Under the pieces are notes generated by a model that searched no databases, had not been told where the DNA came from, and saw only the letters and a program-made list of their open reading frames with translations. From Lobosporangium transversale (Eukaryota > Mortierellomycota > Mortierellomycetes > Mortierellales > Mortierellaceae), in assembly GCF_002105155.1 (NCBI RefSeq), contig NW_019028992.1, positions 1 to 64,000 of the forward strand: a stretch of 64,000 bases of DNA, given 5' to 3'. Positions 42,222 to 54,812 of this stretch are shown here, piece by piece. A program made the translations under genes and the position numbers. Numbering within the stretch: the first letter of the stretch is position 1; each line of letters starts with the position of its first letter.

Positions 42222-43631
42222 ATGGCTCTTGAAGATAATCTAGATTTGGAACGCTCCATCGACTGCATCGCGTCGTCGAAATTACATCCGTATCAATATT
42301 CTCATCCTTATGGCCTCGTGAGTGGTAGCATTAGCCATAACAACTCAGCAGTGGATCTTCATCAGGACAAGGACAAAGAACACGAAAAGGACCAGGATCA
42401 GACACGTCCTATTGGAATTCATTCACTCAAGCCCTCACTTTTACGATATATTTTCTCATTCCTAGCGATTCAACACTACGACTATCTTAATCACCGCACA
42501 CACACTGTCTATAGTCATCTGGGACCTGTTACTCTGGTCTGTAAGACTTGGAACAGTATTGCCTCACCTCTTCTATGGCAGGAACGAACCTTTCATGGGT
42601 GGAAGGCTGGTGAAGAACTCAATGTCTTTTTACAACTCACTGAGAACGCCGATTTTTCTTCCACACACGAATATGGAGAGTTTGTCAAACGGATTGAGAT
42701 TATTGACTCACACGACGTAGTTGATAAGCAGAATGGTCAATTTGTCATCAACTGGATCACACCCGACGTTATCCTCGCACTATCAGAACACTGCTGCAAA
42801 CGTCTTCGAGACTTGACTCTTGTCTTTGCTACAGGACGCCAGGTTTCGACAGAGAATGAGGAAGGACTCATCCCATGGGGTGCGATCGCCGAGTCTTGTC
42901 GCCGACTCTTTGTGCTTTCACTTGCCAACTATATTTGTCCTGTGCTACCTGTGGGCCCGGGCCACCCTTTTCATATGTTTGCTACACATACTAACCCCTT
43001 GACAGAATTGGTACTCAAGAGATGCAAGAGTATCCCTTCAGAGACTTTTCAACAGCTCGCTCGCACTTGTAGCAAGGCCCTGACCAAGTTGGTATTGCTC
43101 GATTCGGATGAGTTTCTGGGCACTTCAGAGATGATCGAATTTGCACGACACTGTCCAGACCTGCGCCATCTGAATGTGTCCTGGATTGAAACCGTCGAAC
43201 CAAAGATCAATGATGAATTCATGCTTGAGCTCACTTCCAACTGTCCACGACTCGAATATGTCTCACTATTGGACGCAAACCAAATCTCGGACGCGTCCTT
43301 TTCAACGCTTCCCAAGCTCCGGTATTTACGGAACCTCATCCTTCCTCGAGCAGGCACAACTGCAAGTGGGATGGCCTACCGTCAAGAGTCGCTCGTTGCT
43401 TTGGCCAAGAGTTGCAAGCGATTGGAACAGTTACATCTGGTAGCGCCTGGAGCGACGACCAGTCGATTCTTTGAAGGACTGTTGTACTGTCCAAATCTTC
43501 AAGTTCTAGTGATTGTCGAGTTGTGCAAAGGTCTGCTGATCGACCAGCGCTTCAAAACATTGGGTCTTGCCAAGTACGTAGACCCTGAGTCATTAGAATC
43601 ATACAAACTTGTCTGGCATAAGAAGACTTGA
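42222..43631 (+). CDS. F-box / leucine-rich-repeat protein
   Basis: A single 469-residue frame. An F-box-like segment near residues 67-125 (SLLRYIFSFLAIQHYD, VCKTWNSIASPLLWQERTFH) would bind Skp1 in an SCF ubiquitin ligase. The remainder has loosely repeated leucine-rich units (LRDLTLVFATGR, LTELVLKRCKSI, LRHLNVSWIETV, LEYVSLLDANQISD, LEQLHLV) of the cysteine-containing F-box type that usually bind substrates. Such proteins are numerous in Mortierella-type fungi. The 5' UTR ends in a T-run followed by GCAG (about 42083-42111), likely a 5'-UTR intron acceptor. The substrate cannot be inferred. Confidence 0.85.
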   Translation: MALEDNLDLERSIDCIASSKLHPYQYSHPYGLVSGSISHNNSAVDLHQDKDKEHEKDQDQTRPIGIHSLKPSLLRYIFSFLAIQHYDYLNHRTHTVYSHLGPVTLVCKTWNSIASPLLWQERTFHGWKAGEELNVFLQLTENADFSSTHEYGEFVKRIEIIDSHDVVDKQNGQFVINWITPDVILALSEHCCKRLRDLTLVFATGRQVSTENEEGLIPWGAIAESCRRLFVLSLANYICPVLPVGPGHPFHMFATHTNPLTELVLKRCKSIPSETFQQLARTCSKALTKLVLLDSDEFLGTSEMIEFARHCPDLRHLNVSWIETVEPKINDEFMLELTSNCPRLEYVSLLDANQISDASFSTLPKLRYLRNLILPRAGTTASGMAYRQESLVALAKSCKRLEQLHLVAPGATTSRFFEGLLYCPNLQVLVIVELCKGLLIDQRFKTLGLAKYVDPESLESYKLVWHKKT

Positions 43632-43773
43632 GAGTTGAAAAAAAAAAAAAAAAAAAAAAAAAGTAGAGTATGGACAAGACAAAAGAAAAAACAAACACAT
43701 TGAACGCCTATTAATCGTATTGTAGAGTCTATGTACTTTAAGATAATATAAACAACGACTCGTATATATTTAT

Positions 43774-44415
43774 TTATTTCTGTAGAACTTTAACAAGTTC
43801 ATTAAAGATGCATTGAGCCATGTGTTCGTAGCCTTCTGGAGTGTAGTGCAAGCCATCGCTCCAGAATCTTGCCTGCTCATCCTCTGACAGATGCAAATAA
43901 TTGAAGCCTAAAGTTGAGTCATTGAGATCGAGAACTTTTAATTTTTCGCAAGAATTGTTTAAGATGCGGTTATTCAAAGCGGCCTTGCAGCTTCTGTAAT
44001 GTAGGTGATGTACATCGTAGGCGCTAATGGGAACGGTGAGCTGTAGAATACTCTTGAGATGGGGCTGTGCTAACAGTAGTCTGAACATTGGTTCAAAGTC
44101 GATATGAGCCACTGCGTCTTCAGGAGTAGACTCTGCGGAGACGTCAGCCAGGTCATTAGTTCCACCCAAGAGAATGACGTGCTGATAATTGTCCTTTTTT
44201 AATAAAGTTGCGAGACGTTCTTGGATGCACTTCACAGTGTCTCCATTGACTCCAGCATTGATAAATTCAATATCGTTCCTTCCTTGAGCTTTGAAAAGAG
44301 TTGTGAGATAGTCAGAATATGGCGTATATGTACTGGATGTATACCAGTTGGCAAAACCTGCCGTCAATGAGTCTCCAAGGCAAAGAACCTTGATGTTTTG
44401 AGCCTCAGGCTGCAT
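43774..44415 (-). CDS. SGNH/GDSL-type esterase
   Basis: 213 residues from ATG 44415-44413, chosen because upstream in-frame sequence is repeat DNA (AATTGTG units). Block I: VLCLGDSLTAGF with nucleophile Ser; block II: FINAGVNGDTV; block III: LLGGTNDLADV; block V: FWSDGLHYTPEGYEHMA with the Asp-x-x-His pair. The order and length fit intracellular SGNH hydrolases such as isoamyl acetate-hydrolysing esterase and lysophospholipase-like enzymes, which cleave small esters or acyl groups. No signal peptide. Its 3' end converges on the F-box gene with about 140 bases between. It shares a repeat-bearing upstream region with the divergent acyltransferase gene. Confidence 0.9.
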   Translation of the reverse strand: MQPEAQNIKVLCLGDSLTAGFANWYTSSTYTPYSDYLTTLFKAQGRNDIEFINAGVNGDTVKCIQERLATLLKKDNYQHVILLGGTNDLADVSAESTPEDAVAHIDFEPMFRLLLAQPHLKSILQLTVPISAYDVHHLHYRSCKAALNNRILNNSCEKLKVLDLNDSTLGFNYLHLSEDEQARFWSDGLHYTPEGYEHMAQCIFNELVKVLQK

Positions 44416-44433
44416 GATGTTGTTTGTCTGTAA

Positions 44434-44466
44434 ATTGTGAATTGTGAATTGTGAATTGTGAATTGG
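44434..44466. repeat. Tandem AATTGTG repeat in the esterase leader
   Basis: About four units of a 7-9 base word (TAAATTGTGAATTGTGAATTG...), 20 bases upstream of the esterase start. Confidence 0.8.
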
Positions 44467-44756
44467 ATTTGTGATGAAAATGTTATTGATTACACAGGCC
44501 ATACAACGCAACAACTCATGTGGCGTGTAAACATGCACAAACTCCAGGGTTGGTGGCGCTTCCAAGTAGCACAGGACACTGTGTCCGAATAAGGCAATGC
44601 GAGTATCCAAAGAGCGTGTATTTCATTGAGTTCAATAAGGATCTGTTGTTTCGGATGCAAGACTATGAGATCACCACTGACATATTTAAAAGAGGGTCCT
44701 GATGCACCTCTGGTCAACAGCCCCTCTCTCTCTCTTTCTCTTCTTCCAATTCTTTT

Positions 44757-44863
44757 ACTCTCCACTCTCCACTCTCCACTCTCCACTCTCCACTCTCCAC
44801 TCTCCACTCTCCACTCTCCACTCTCCACTCTCCACTCTCCACTCTTCACTCTCCACTCTCCAC
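44757..44863. repeat. Heptamer (ACTCTCC)n array in the divergent promoter
   Basis: About fifteen units of ACTCTCC with one variant (ACTCTTC near 44841). It lies between the divergent esterase and acyltransferase genes. A TATA-like ATATTTAAAAG at 44684-44694 precedes it. Confidence 0.9.
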
Positions 44864-45033
44864 GCCTAACCTTTTACTGTTTACTCTTTACTCTCCTCAT
44901 TGTCATTATCCAAGCCCATTGTTTTTTTTACCATCTCATTAGTGAATTGTCACTCTTTGCATGCTGCGCTTCCTTACCTCCTTATTTTAACTCTAATACC
45001 AACGCCGGACTATTCTCAATACTCTTTTACTGA

Positions 45034-48000
45034 ATGTCTCCTCATATTAAACCACAAGAAACCATGTTAGCCACCACTCCTGCCTCCGATGCAACCCTTG
45101 CTGAATCAAAGGCTCTGTCGTCAGGAAAAATCTTTCCCACCGAGAATGTCGGTATCATGGATAAGGGTCAAGATGAGCTACCCTCATTACCCATTCCGCC
45201 TTTAGATCAGACTTTAAACAGATACATGGAATCGATTAGGCCCTTGACTACGGACGAAGAATATGATCGTATGGCTAAAGCTGTCAAAGAATTCCGCGAG
45301 TCCGACCAGGGCCCAAGCTTAGATCAACGTCTTCGCGAGCGTGCACTGGAATGTGAGAAGCGTGGGACGAGCTGGCTGGCGCAATGGTGGGATGACTGGG
45401 CCTATTTTTCCCATCGTGACTCGTCCACGTTTTTTGTGAATTATTACTTTGGTTTCCAGGACGATCCACGCATGCCAACGCAGACTGCTCGTGCAGCCTT
45501 GTTAGTGAGTTTGGCCCTCGAATTCAGACAATTGATTGCGACGTAAGTTCTCAGTCCGGTCACATTCATTTTTTTATTTCGTTATCTCTCTCCGATCTCC
45601 ACAATGTTTGACTCTGTGATTGTGTACAAGATGTAAAACAGAAAACAAGGTTTTGGCAAATGCAGTGCGATGTGAGATAAAAAAAAATATAATAGTTGTG
45701 ATGAATTGGGCTCTTGGTCTCCTCCACTTTAATATTTATCATTGACTGAAGGAAAAAAAAACAAAAAAACAAAAAAAAAAACTCAGATCCCCGGAGGGTG
45801 CGGGGAGGAGGGGAGCCAGAGACTTTATATTAAGCGCAGGACATGGCCGGATATAGGTTGATTCATACAATTTATAGTAATCTTTACTTTGCTATGACAA
45901 CTTTTTAATGCAATGATGCCATTGACAAGTACTATAAAAGCCGTTCTGAAAAAACCTTTAATCCTATCACGTTTGAATACTTTCCATATTGGGATAACCG
46001 GGAATAAGGAGGCCTTTTTCTTTTCTTTTCTTTTCTTTTCTTTTATAAAAATAAGAAAGATATACTAACATTCGCTCTATTCGTCATCTTTTATTTTTTC
46101 CTTCTCATGTAGACGAACATTGACTCCAGATATGGCCAGAAATGCGCCCTTCTGCATGAACATGTATCAATATCTGTTTAATTATTCCCGCATTGCTGGC
46201 TCCCCTGCCGATACTGCCGTAGGCTTTCCATTCGAAAATAATAACCATATCTGCGTGGTACGCAATGGCAAGTTTTACATTTTTGAAACCCTACATATCC
46301 CATCCAAGCCCTCGTCTGTTCTGAGCCCACGCGAGATCATGATCCAATTGGAACGAATCAAAAAAATGGCGGATGATGACAAGTCTTCGGTTCCTGCTAT
46401 CGGAATTTTATCCACCGGACAACGTGATCAAGTTGCCAAGGACCGGGTGACGCTCTTTGAAGCTCACACATCCAATAAGGCTCACATGGCCAAGATTGAG
46501 ACATCCATGTTTGTTCTCTGCCTCGACTCTAGTTCTCCATCCAGCTCGGAGGAATTCTCCCGTGCCTGTTGGCATGGAGATGGCGCCAGTCGCTGGTTCG
46601 ACAAGTGCTTCCAATTGATCGTCTTTGCCAACGGTCGTGCTGGTATGAACGGAGAGCATTCCAAGATGGATGCGACGCCTACCTCTCGTCTTTGCCGCTA
46701 TTTGATCGACGAGGCTCAAGCTCGTGCACTGCCTGATTTCCGAAACCTGAATGCAGAGGATCTGTATGAGTGCGCCTCCATTCTTGACAAACCTAAACCC
46801 CTCAACTTTGTTAACAGTCCTGCTTTAGAAAAGGCCATCTCCAATGCTTTCGCTTACTTTCACGCCACAGTGAACGCTCATGAGATGATCCCCACAGAGT
46901 TTAAGGGGTATGGTAAGGGTCTGATCAAGTCATTCAAAATGTCGCCCGATGCTTATGTTCAAATGGCATTGCAGCTTGCCTACTACCGCAAACATGGGGA
47001 ATATGTCGCAACGTACGAATCTGCAGCTACTCGTAAATACCGTCATGGCCGTACAGAAACTGTCCGATCTTGCTCGAATGAAAGCAAAGCTTTTTGTGAG
47101 GCCATGGACAATCCGGACGCTAGCCTCAAAGTACGTGCCACTGCTTGTCGCGCCGCCGTTGCTAGGCATGCTCAGTATACTGCATGGGCAGTAGATGGAC
47201 AAGCAGTCGATCGCCATTTATTGGGATTGCGACTGATCCGCAAACCTGATGAAGAAATGCCCGCTCTCTTTGCAGACCCCGTCTTTGCGCGCACATGTCG
47301 CTGGCGACTTTCCACGTCGCAAATCTCGGATGACTGCTTCATCGCATATGGATGGGGTGAGGTTGTGCCCGATGGATATGGATGTGCCTACATGGTCAAG
47401 GAAGCAGAACTATATTTTTGCATTACAAGCTTGAAGTTGGGATCCAAGGACTTTGGCCAGCACATTGTGGATGCACTAGAGGACATGCGCTTCACATTTG
47501 AGGAAGTACGCAAGATCGAAAAGGCAGAGGCTGCACAGGCTGCTATAGTGGCTGCTGCTGCGGAAGCACTTTCCCTTGCGGAGCGAACAAGCGAGTTGGC
47601 CATGGCAAGCAATGGCATGAATGCATCTTCCCCCACCGGTACACGCTTCCGTGATGATCGCATAGCAAGAAGCCCATCCCCCGCACGGCCCTCAGTCCCG
47701 GCGCCGAGAACAAGCCTGTTCTTCCAGAAACATGACCCTGTTCTTCGGACAGCATTAGCAAGAAATGCGATGGCCATGGCTCAAGAAAAATACTGGTCAG
47801 GTATCGATGAAATCGCATTCGATTCTCTTGCAGGATCACCACAACTCCAAAACAAGACTCTTCCACCATCATCCGACCAATCAACATCGGATCAATCAAA
47901 GACAGACGCCCCCGGCCGTCCCCGTAGTGACTCTGGATCTCAGGTCAGGACATTCATGGCCATTCTTATGGGAGAGGATGGTATTCTCAGCCGCCTGCGC

Positions 48001-48054
48001 TCTCGAGCTGCCTCGAGGTTGGCCAACAAGGCTTCCCCTCCCTCCAATCCTTAA
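45034..48054 (+). CDS. Choline/carnitine O-acyltransferase family protein
   Basis: Two exons, 45034-45542 and 46113-48054, give 816 residues with matching phases. The family moves acyl groups between CoA and carnitine. Family marks: PPLDQTLNRYMESIRPL at the start of the domain, an early RDSSTFFVNYYFGFQDD, NAPFCMNMYQYLFNYSRI, VVRNGKFYIFE, and the catalytic-His block FANGRAGMNGEHSKMDATP. Later MALQLAYYRKHGEYVATYESAATRKYRHGRTET is the carnitine/CoA region, and GWGEVVPDGYGCAYMV the conserved C-terminal part. A low-complexity tail of about 170 residues follows. There is no clear mitochondrial presequence or C-terminal SKL, so a cytosolic Yat-like enzyme is plausible. The intron is 570 bases, long for this window. 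Confidence 0.92.
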
Positions 48055-48396
48055 AAGATATCCGAATACCGTATGATTTAGTGCTATAGAAATCAATTAG
48101 AAGAAATATTGCACAACACAAACATTTATATTTTAGGTTGTCAACATGCTCGTTTTATTAAAATAATAAATGGTATGAATATATGGATATTATGAAGTTA
48201 AAACAAGCAAGATGAAAGTAAGAAAAAAATACAGTTGGAGGAGAGGTGAGGTGAGGAGAGAGGACTAAATTCTTAATTGTTGTAAGGGGAGGAAAAAAAG
48301 GATGAATGAGTGCCTTTAACTGATTTTTTTTAAAATCACAATGCTTGCTTCCCAACCATTGTTAGAGGGAGAGCATGGGAGAGTGTTATAATCGGT

Positions 48397-48824
48397 TTAT
48401 TCGAAAGCCGACAAGCAGTTAACATTTTGATTCGCACGAGAATCGAAAAAGGCGTTCACGGAATGGAATACGATGGGATCGAGCATTTGAGCGACATGTT
48501 CTGAAAAGTCGACGGAACAAAGATCCTGAAGAACAACGTTTTGGACCAGAGGATTCTTGTCTCTGAGGATACCGTTGGTATAGGGGGTCACCACCTGATC
48601 ATACTTGGAAACAATGAACTTGTATTGCACACCCGGCACTGTGTCACCACCCTCATTGAGGTCCTTGAGGAACTGTGAGCCTTGGAGGAACTGGAAACAG
48701 GATTTGCAGACAGGGTCGATGACAGCCTTGATTGGATCATACAGACCAAGCGATGTCAAGAAGGGGGCAATGCCAAGGAGTGTTGTTCCATAAGCGATTG
48801 TACCGAAGGCGGCATACTTTTCTA

Positions 48825-48862
<38 letters not shown>

Positions 48863-49291
48863 GTCAGATGTCATTGTAGAGAAACTGGATAGCAAACTGA
48901 GGATAAACACTTACCAACTTTTGGACCGAGTCCGAGATGCTTCAGCGCATATCTAGGAGCCAAACTGCCCTGGCTATGACCCAAAAGGTTCACCTTGGAG
49001 GAATTGGTCGCAGCAATAACCTTGTCCACAAAAGCATTGATTTGCACCGCACTGTTCTCAATCTTGTCAAGGCCAGCAAGGATGGGGATACCCGGTAATT
49101 CTCCATAGGTCACGCTGAACACACAGTAACCACTGGCAACAAATCGAGGGGCCATGTACAACCAATTGTCCCATCCATTTCCGATCTATAGAACAATAAA
49201 TAAAAGAAAAAAAAAATCATAGAAATTAGGGGACGTGCTCTGTATACATTTGAATAAATTGGGCTACTGGCTTTTTCCATGGTTCCTGGAA

Positions 49292-49333
<42 letters not shown>

Positions 49334-49595
49334 GAAAACATACCAAACCATGGACCAAGACAATGGGACGTGGGTGCGCAGCTGAAGGCTTGCAAGACCA
49401 ATCATTAAACCCGGCAGAGGAACGCTTCAAGATTTTCTCATGATGATCAATCTCTGCGGCTGTATAGACGCGCTTGCTGACAGGTATGTAAGGTTCGACG
49501 GCCTCAGGAACCGGAATGGGCGAGGCTTCGACCAGAGAGGGTATAATCGAGGCCAAAGCGATGGCAGCTACAGTTAAAGCGTTGAAAAACATCAT
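48397..49595 (-). CDS. Secreted alpha/beta-hydrolase lipase (class 2-like)
   Basis: Three exons: 49595-49344, 49185-48915 and 48821-48397, giving 315 residues. A signal peptide (MMFFNALTVAAIALASIIPSL) leads; a Kex2-like KR occurs twice in the pro-region (PVSKR, ILKR). The oxyanion stretch is RPIVLVHGL, the nucleophile elbow LLGHSQGSLAPRY, with likely Asp in KYDQVVTPYTN and His in DFSEHVAQMLDP. The pattern fits extracellular fungal triacylglycerol lipases. Several Cys near the C-terminus could form disulfides. Both introns hold T-run/A-run palindromes. It would act outside the cell on lipids. Confidence 0.92.
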
Positions 49596-49751
49596 TGCAA
49601 TGTACTTGCGCGTGGCTTTTTTTTTTTTCTTCGGCAAGGATGGAGGCAAGGGTGAAAAACCTTGGAGGAATAAGGCGGGGGATGTGGAAGGAAGGTACAG
49701 CGACAAGGAGAAAAAAAAAAAAAAAAGACAAAAGTCAGGGCGGAAAGCCAA

Positions 49752-49760
49752 CTTTATATA
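49752..49760 (-). promoter_or_regulatory. TATA-like element of the lipase gene
   Basis: On the minus strand the sequence is CCTATATAAAGT, about 155 bases before the start codon. Only the motif and position support it. Confidence 0.45.
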
Positions 49761-50682
49761 GGCGAATTGGGTTTTTCAGTTTTCTCGCTGAACAAAAAGA
49801 AAATAGAATGATTTTGAATAGCATCAGATACTCAATTTCTTTGACCGAATGCTCCCAAAGTCCTGGGTTGGTTTGCACATGAAGGACGTACCTGATACTG
49901 TACCTTGTTTATGTGTGTTCATGAATATTAGAACTGCACCTGACGTTGTGGTGCAAACAATTCAAGCAATAGAAGGCCATGGCGCGTTGTCTCGTTTTTT
50001 TTTTTATTTTTTTTTATTTTCGGGTATATTTCATCCATGTACTTAAAAAAAAATGCATTTGTTGCGATGCCAGGTCTACATTTTTGGATCGGTGAATTGC
50101 TCGTAATAATGTATATGTATAAGATGCTTCAAAGAAATCCTTTCTAATGATGAATGAGCATCTGTTTAGAAAAATAAAGTGTATAAAAACGAGCCGAAAT
50201 TGAGCATGGGATGTTCGGAACTAGGGTTGTTACACTGCATATCAATTATATACGTAGAAACAAATAGGCATGTATGCATCCATGAGCCGGATCGCTCAAA
50301 TATTTCTACAAGTTTAATATTCAAACTCGTCTGATTGATCTAATTGATAAAAGTTTAGACAGAGAAGACCTTAATGTAACAGCAAAGAGACAATGATGGA
50401 GTGTATATTTGAAGCAAATGGATACGACAAACAAACGCTCGAATTTTCCTGCACATGAAAGCGGGCCGTCAGTTGCTGTCCATGCACGTAAATCAAACAA
50501 AAAAAAAAAAAAAAAAAAAAAAAAACTAATTCGTGAGTCCATCTCCATGTCGGCGTCGGGTCTAAGGAGGAAGAAGGAGGTGGAGGGGATGTGATATTCT
50601 TTGTTGACGGTGTGGATTGTCATAAATTGACATATGCTGTTATCAATGTGGAGCAAAATATTGAAAAAACAACAGCAACAGC

Positions 50683-50720
<38 letters not shown>

Positions 50721-51857
50721 AAGCATGGGGACGAGAAGTGCCTTTATTTGTTGCATGAGCACACCCTGAAATTGGAGAATGAGGACCTGCATTTGTTTTG
50801 TTTTGTTTTGTTTTGTTTACTCTTGCAATTAGATAACATGTCTGTGGGAAGACATCATCGGACCAAGGGGGATGTTGTACAAGGTATGGAGAGAGAAAGT
50901 AAAAGAGGTACAAGCCGAACGTTTATTAGCCAAACCCACATCAATATTTACTTGGCACCCAAGGAGTAATGAATTAAACAAACGTTGGCTGGTTGCCCTT
51001 TTGCCGACAACACACACATTTTGGTTTCCCATTGGGGCTCTTCCAAACTGCGACCGTAGACATTGGCCAGCCAACACAAAACATTTGCTTTGAATGTCAC
51101 ATCTGTGAACAATAAAAAAAAAATAAAAAATAAAAAATAAAAAATAAAAATAAAAAAACTGTGCAATGTGGAGCGGCGGAGAGGAAGAAATTGTCCAGTC
51201 CAGGGTCTGCGCTATTCATGGTTTCAGTGGGATACCAAGATCTTCTCCGCCTGTTGAACTGGCTAGCTTAGCCTTTTGGATTAAATCGCTATAGCTTTGC
51301 CAGGATGAAATAAAAATAAACTTTTTTCTTTGCGTCTTTCTTTCTTTCTGGGAACATACTTGTCCCTGAGGAATGTTACTAAATAATAACTCTATAGACT
51401 CACACGTTTTTTTTTTTTTTTTTTTTTTTAAAAAAAAAATAAATAAATCTGGACTCTAAAGGTTAGTCCTGTTAAAGCTTTGACCTCTTCAAAGTCAGTC
51501 AAATTGAGGCGAGCCAATGGGATAGTAAAAAGGCATTGTTGCAACGTTTTGCCTTTGATTTTTGATTTCGGATCCAATCGGCTCGCTTTGACGCGTTGTT
51601 TACGTCCATGTGCTTTTCTTTCTTTTACTCTCCTACATCCAAGCAAAGCATTTCTCATTCCGCATCTATCCATGAATATTTATAAATGTACGTGTACATT
51701 AGTGTTAATGTATACCTGTATTAATATAAACATGGTGGACCACTGCCCTAAAGACACCAAAAGGAGTTGAAGCGTACTGCATTCCGCATGTCTAAGCTAT
51801 TACTAATTTTATTAACAGACATTGGACCGTTATAATAGATAATGCATCCATCACCGG

Positions 51858-51890
<33 letters not shown>

Positions 51891-52402
51891 AGCATACACA
51901 TTGTTACACATTGTTTAAAGCAGTGATGATAAAATGATAAATGGAACGTATCCTGAATCGAGCTCTTGTATGCACTGATCCGATGCGATGCTAGGCAAGA
52001 AGAGTAAACTAGTTGTTCTTGTTCAAAGATCGTTTTGTGGTTGCAATGGTCATCAATAATCATTATCATTTGTTCTGAAGACGAATGTTCTAATCATCTT
52101 AGCATGCTCCCCACGCTCCCACACATTATTCTCGTCTTATCGGATGTGTTGCATAAACTGGGCTTTGTCGAATCCGGTTCACATTGAACCACTACAATAA
52201 CAAAGTCTTTTCTTATCGCGACATGTACTGTACATGTATGAATATTGTTATTTTATTTTATTTTATTTTATTTTTTTGCTTATACACTGTAAAATATTTC
52301 TGTATAATCATCCTCAAAACAACCACTTTTTTTTTTTTTTTTTTTTTTTTTGAATGAGCAACTCCTACGCTCCTGTTGAGACCAGATACCTTCATTGTTT
52401 GG
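49761..52402. other. Intergenic region, no gene recognised
   Basis: Between the lipase promoter and the Mo25 3' end. It has a 23-base A-run (50500), a (CAA)n tract, several A/T homopolymers (51407-51439, 51859-51887, 52328-52351) and short open frames without domain features. Confidence 0.5.
50667..50722. repeat. (CAA)n microsatellite
   Basis: About 18 units of CAA with some CAG. Confidence 0.9.
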
Positions 52403-54812
52403 TTATCGAAGATCTTGAATTTGCTTCAGTAAGAATGCCTTCTCATCATTGAATTGTTCGTCATCACTGCGGTCATTATGAAACGAGCTCAAAAATGCAA
52501 TGAGTCTGTCTTGGTTTTTAGATAAAATATCCAGCACTGGTTTGTTCTTGTTGGGATTTGCAACAAAGACTTTGAACACATGAAAGGCTTCGAATTGAAT
52601 ATTACGACTTCTGTCTTTGAGCAAGTTCATCATTAGCTTCAGGTTGTCCGCACTGGCAATATATCGTGTCATGATTGTGAAGTTGGCTCTGTCCAGCAAG
52701 ATCTCTCCCAACAACTGTTTGATACAAAAGAAAAATAAAAAATAAGGTTAAGGCTTAAACACAAGACGCAAGTGTAAGCATAATGGATGATAGCGGACAA
52801 GATAAGGATCTGTGGTTTTTATTAGGTACCTTTAATGACTGACGCTTCGTCACATAATTTGTCGATTGTAGAAGCAAAGTGTACTTTTCAAAAAACACAT
52901 CGTAATTGCGTTCCAGAAACTCGGCTACAGGAGCTTTATGTCGCGTCAAGATTTCCTATTTGAAGATTTTATAAAAAATATAAACGAAAAAAGTAATCTT
53001 AGTTTTATAGACTCTGATTTTATATATATATATATTTTTGGGTAGGACGACGGTTATATACCTTAAAAGTTGCAAATGCATCACTTGCAATATCAAAGGT
53101 GTTCATTTCCACATAGTCAAAAAACTTGTAGACCTGCTGAGAGTTGAGGATGATCTTTGTTAGGACCTCATGCCTCAGACATTCTCGCAGTATCATGCCG
53201 CAGTTCAAAGCGATCTCCTGATTTTCATAACTGATCATGATGTTTCCCAAGAAGGAGAAGAAAAAAAAAAAAAAAAAAAAAAAAGGAAGTTAATTGAGTA
53301 TCATGAGTGTACATCCATGCCAGTTTAAAATCTGGGCGTTGCAGTGCCCCAAGTTAGGGGTAAAGGACACTTGTTGTTTTTGTTGTGATCACTGGAGGTA
53401 AAAAAAAAAAAAAAAAAGGGGAAATGATTTTAATGACGCTTGTCAAAAAGATGCGGCTTTTTTTTTTTTTGTCATTGACACTGACTGCCCCTGTATTTGT
53501 TCATGTCCAAAAAAAACGCGTTTGTCCTGTCTTTCCTCACTGCATGCAATTTATTGCAATAATGCATTTGTCAATAATGAGGGGAGGCAAAGACTCAATC
53601 TCTCAGTTCGTATTCACGGACAAAATAAGAAATAAAAAGATCCAAAAGAATTATGCGATACTCTCGAATCAATAAAGACATGTCGTTGGACAAGTGTTGA
53701 AGATAATAATAATAATAAAGTCGGTAAAATAGAATATCGATACTCTTCTTTCATGTAATGTAGCTGCTGATCTGTCAACAACCTCATTGATTGACCCAAC
53801 AGTGTCATCAGAAGTAATAAGCTTTTTCTTTTTTTTTTCTTTTTTTTTTTTTGGGCACCTGAATCGAGATTGGACCACGCAGTTGTCACTCCACCTGTTC
53901 CATCCAAGCCTACCCTAGTCAACCCAGCCATTTGTATGTGTATGTGTATGTGTATATCGACTTCTTCTAGTTTGATCAGATGAAAAGATTACCTACCCAT
54001 GAATCAATGTAAAAAGGATATAGTCGCGTGTGCAAAGGTATTCAACCGTGGGTGATCTTGAGCCGATATGGCGACGGAGCAAATTGTTGAAGATCTGGGC
54101 AACATCTTTTTTGGCTTCAAACTCAAACTTGGCAATGTTATCGACCAAGAGCTGAAGAAGATTGTTCGAGTACACTTCCTGGGCTAATTGAGCTACAATC
54201 TCTGGTACTGGATCATTTTCTGTTTGTCATAGAAAGGTAACAAAAAAAAAAAAAAAAAGAGTCAATCCAATTTGTCAAAAGCAAAAGCACAAGATTGAGT
54301 CCTAAAGTAACAATACTTGTAATAAAAACTAATAAGGAGAGAAAGAGAAAGAGACTTACCACTGTCTCCATATAACATAGTCTTGATGGCTACCAGGATT
54401 TTAGAGATTTCTTCTGTGGCCTATGCAAGAACAGATTAAGATGGAGATACACAGTATTGGGTCAGCAGTGTTTTTTTTTTTTCTGAAAAAAAAAAAAAAA
54501 AAAAAGGTATCCTGGTTCCTTTTTTTACGAATTCCTGACTTGAAATTGGTAACTAATCCAGTGGCAGAGAAAACCAAGTCCTTGCGAGTTTATTAAATTT
54601 TGCCAGTGCCGTTCACTGTTCATTACTGCTTGTTGAATTGCCATGGCTGAATTGTTTTTACGGTTGAATGATTCTCTGAATTCGATTTTTTTTTTTTTTT
54701 TGTTCTCTTGTCCTACCCTTCTCTTATCAGGACCATCAAGCTTTTGAATGTATTCTTTGAGATTACGAGCCAGTTCATGAGGAGTCTTTGGTTTTGGCTT
54801 GAAGAAGTTCAT
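52403..54812 (-). CDS. HYM1: Mo25/Hym1 (CAB39-like) scaffold protein
   Basis: Six exons: 54812-54717, 54420-54360, 54219-53997, 53230-53062, 52955-52830 and 52714-52403. Phases close and give 328 residues, normal for the family. It starts [21 protein letters not shown]. Conserved blocks: [80 protein letters not shown] and [19 protein letters not shown]. Mo25 is an Armadillo-like helical scaffold that activates germinal-centre kinases and, in fungi, works in the RAM/MOR network for polarity and cell separation. Introns carry A-runs. The 296-base first intron contains an open stretch that family comparison does not support as coding. Confidence 0.94.

Noticed and set aside
54525-54716. Possible extra Mo25 exon with [17 protein letters not shown]
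   Set aside because: Exons on both sides join in phase and match the family without it.
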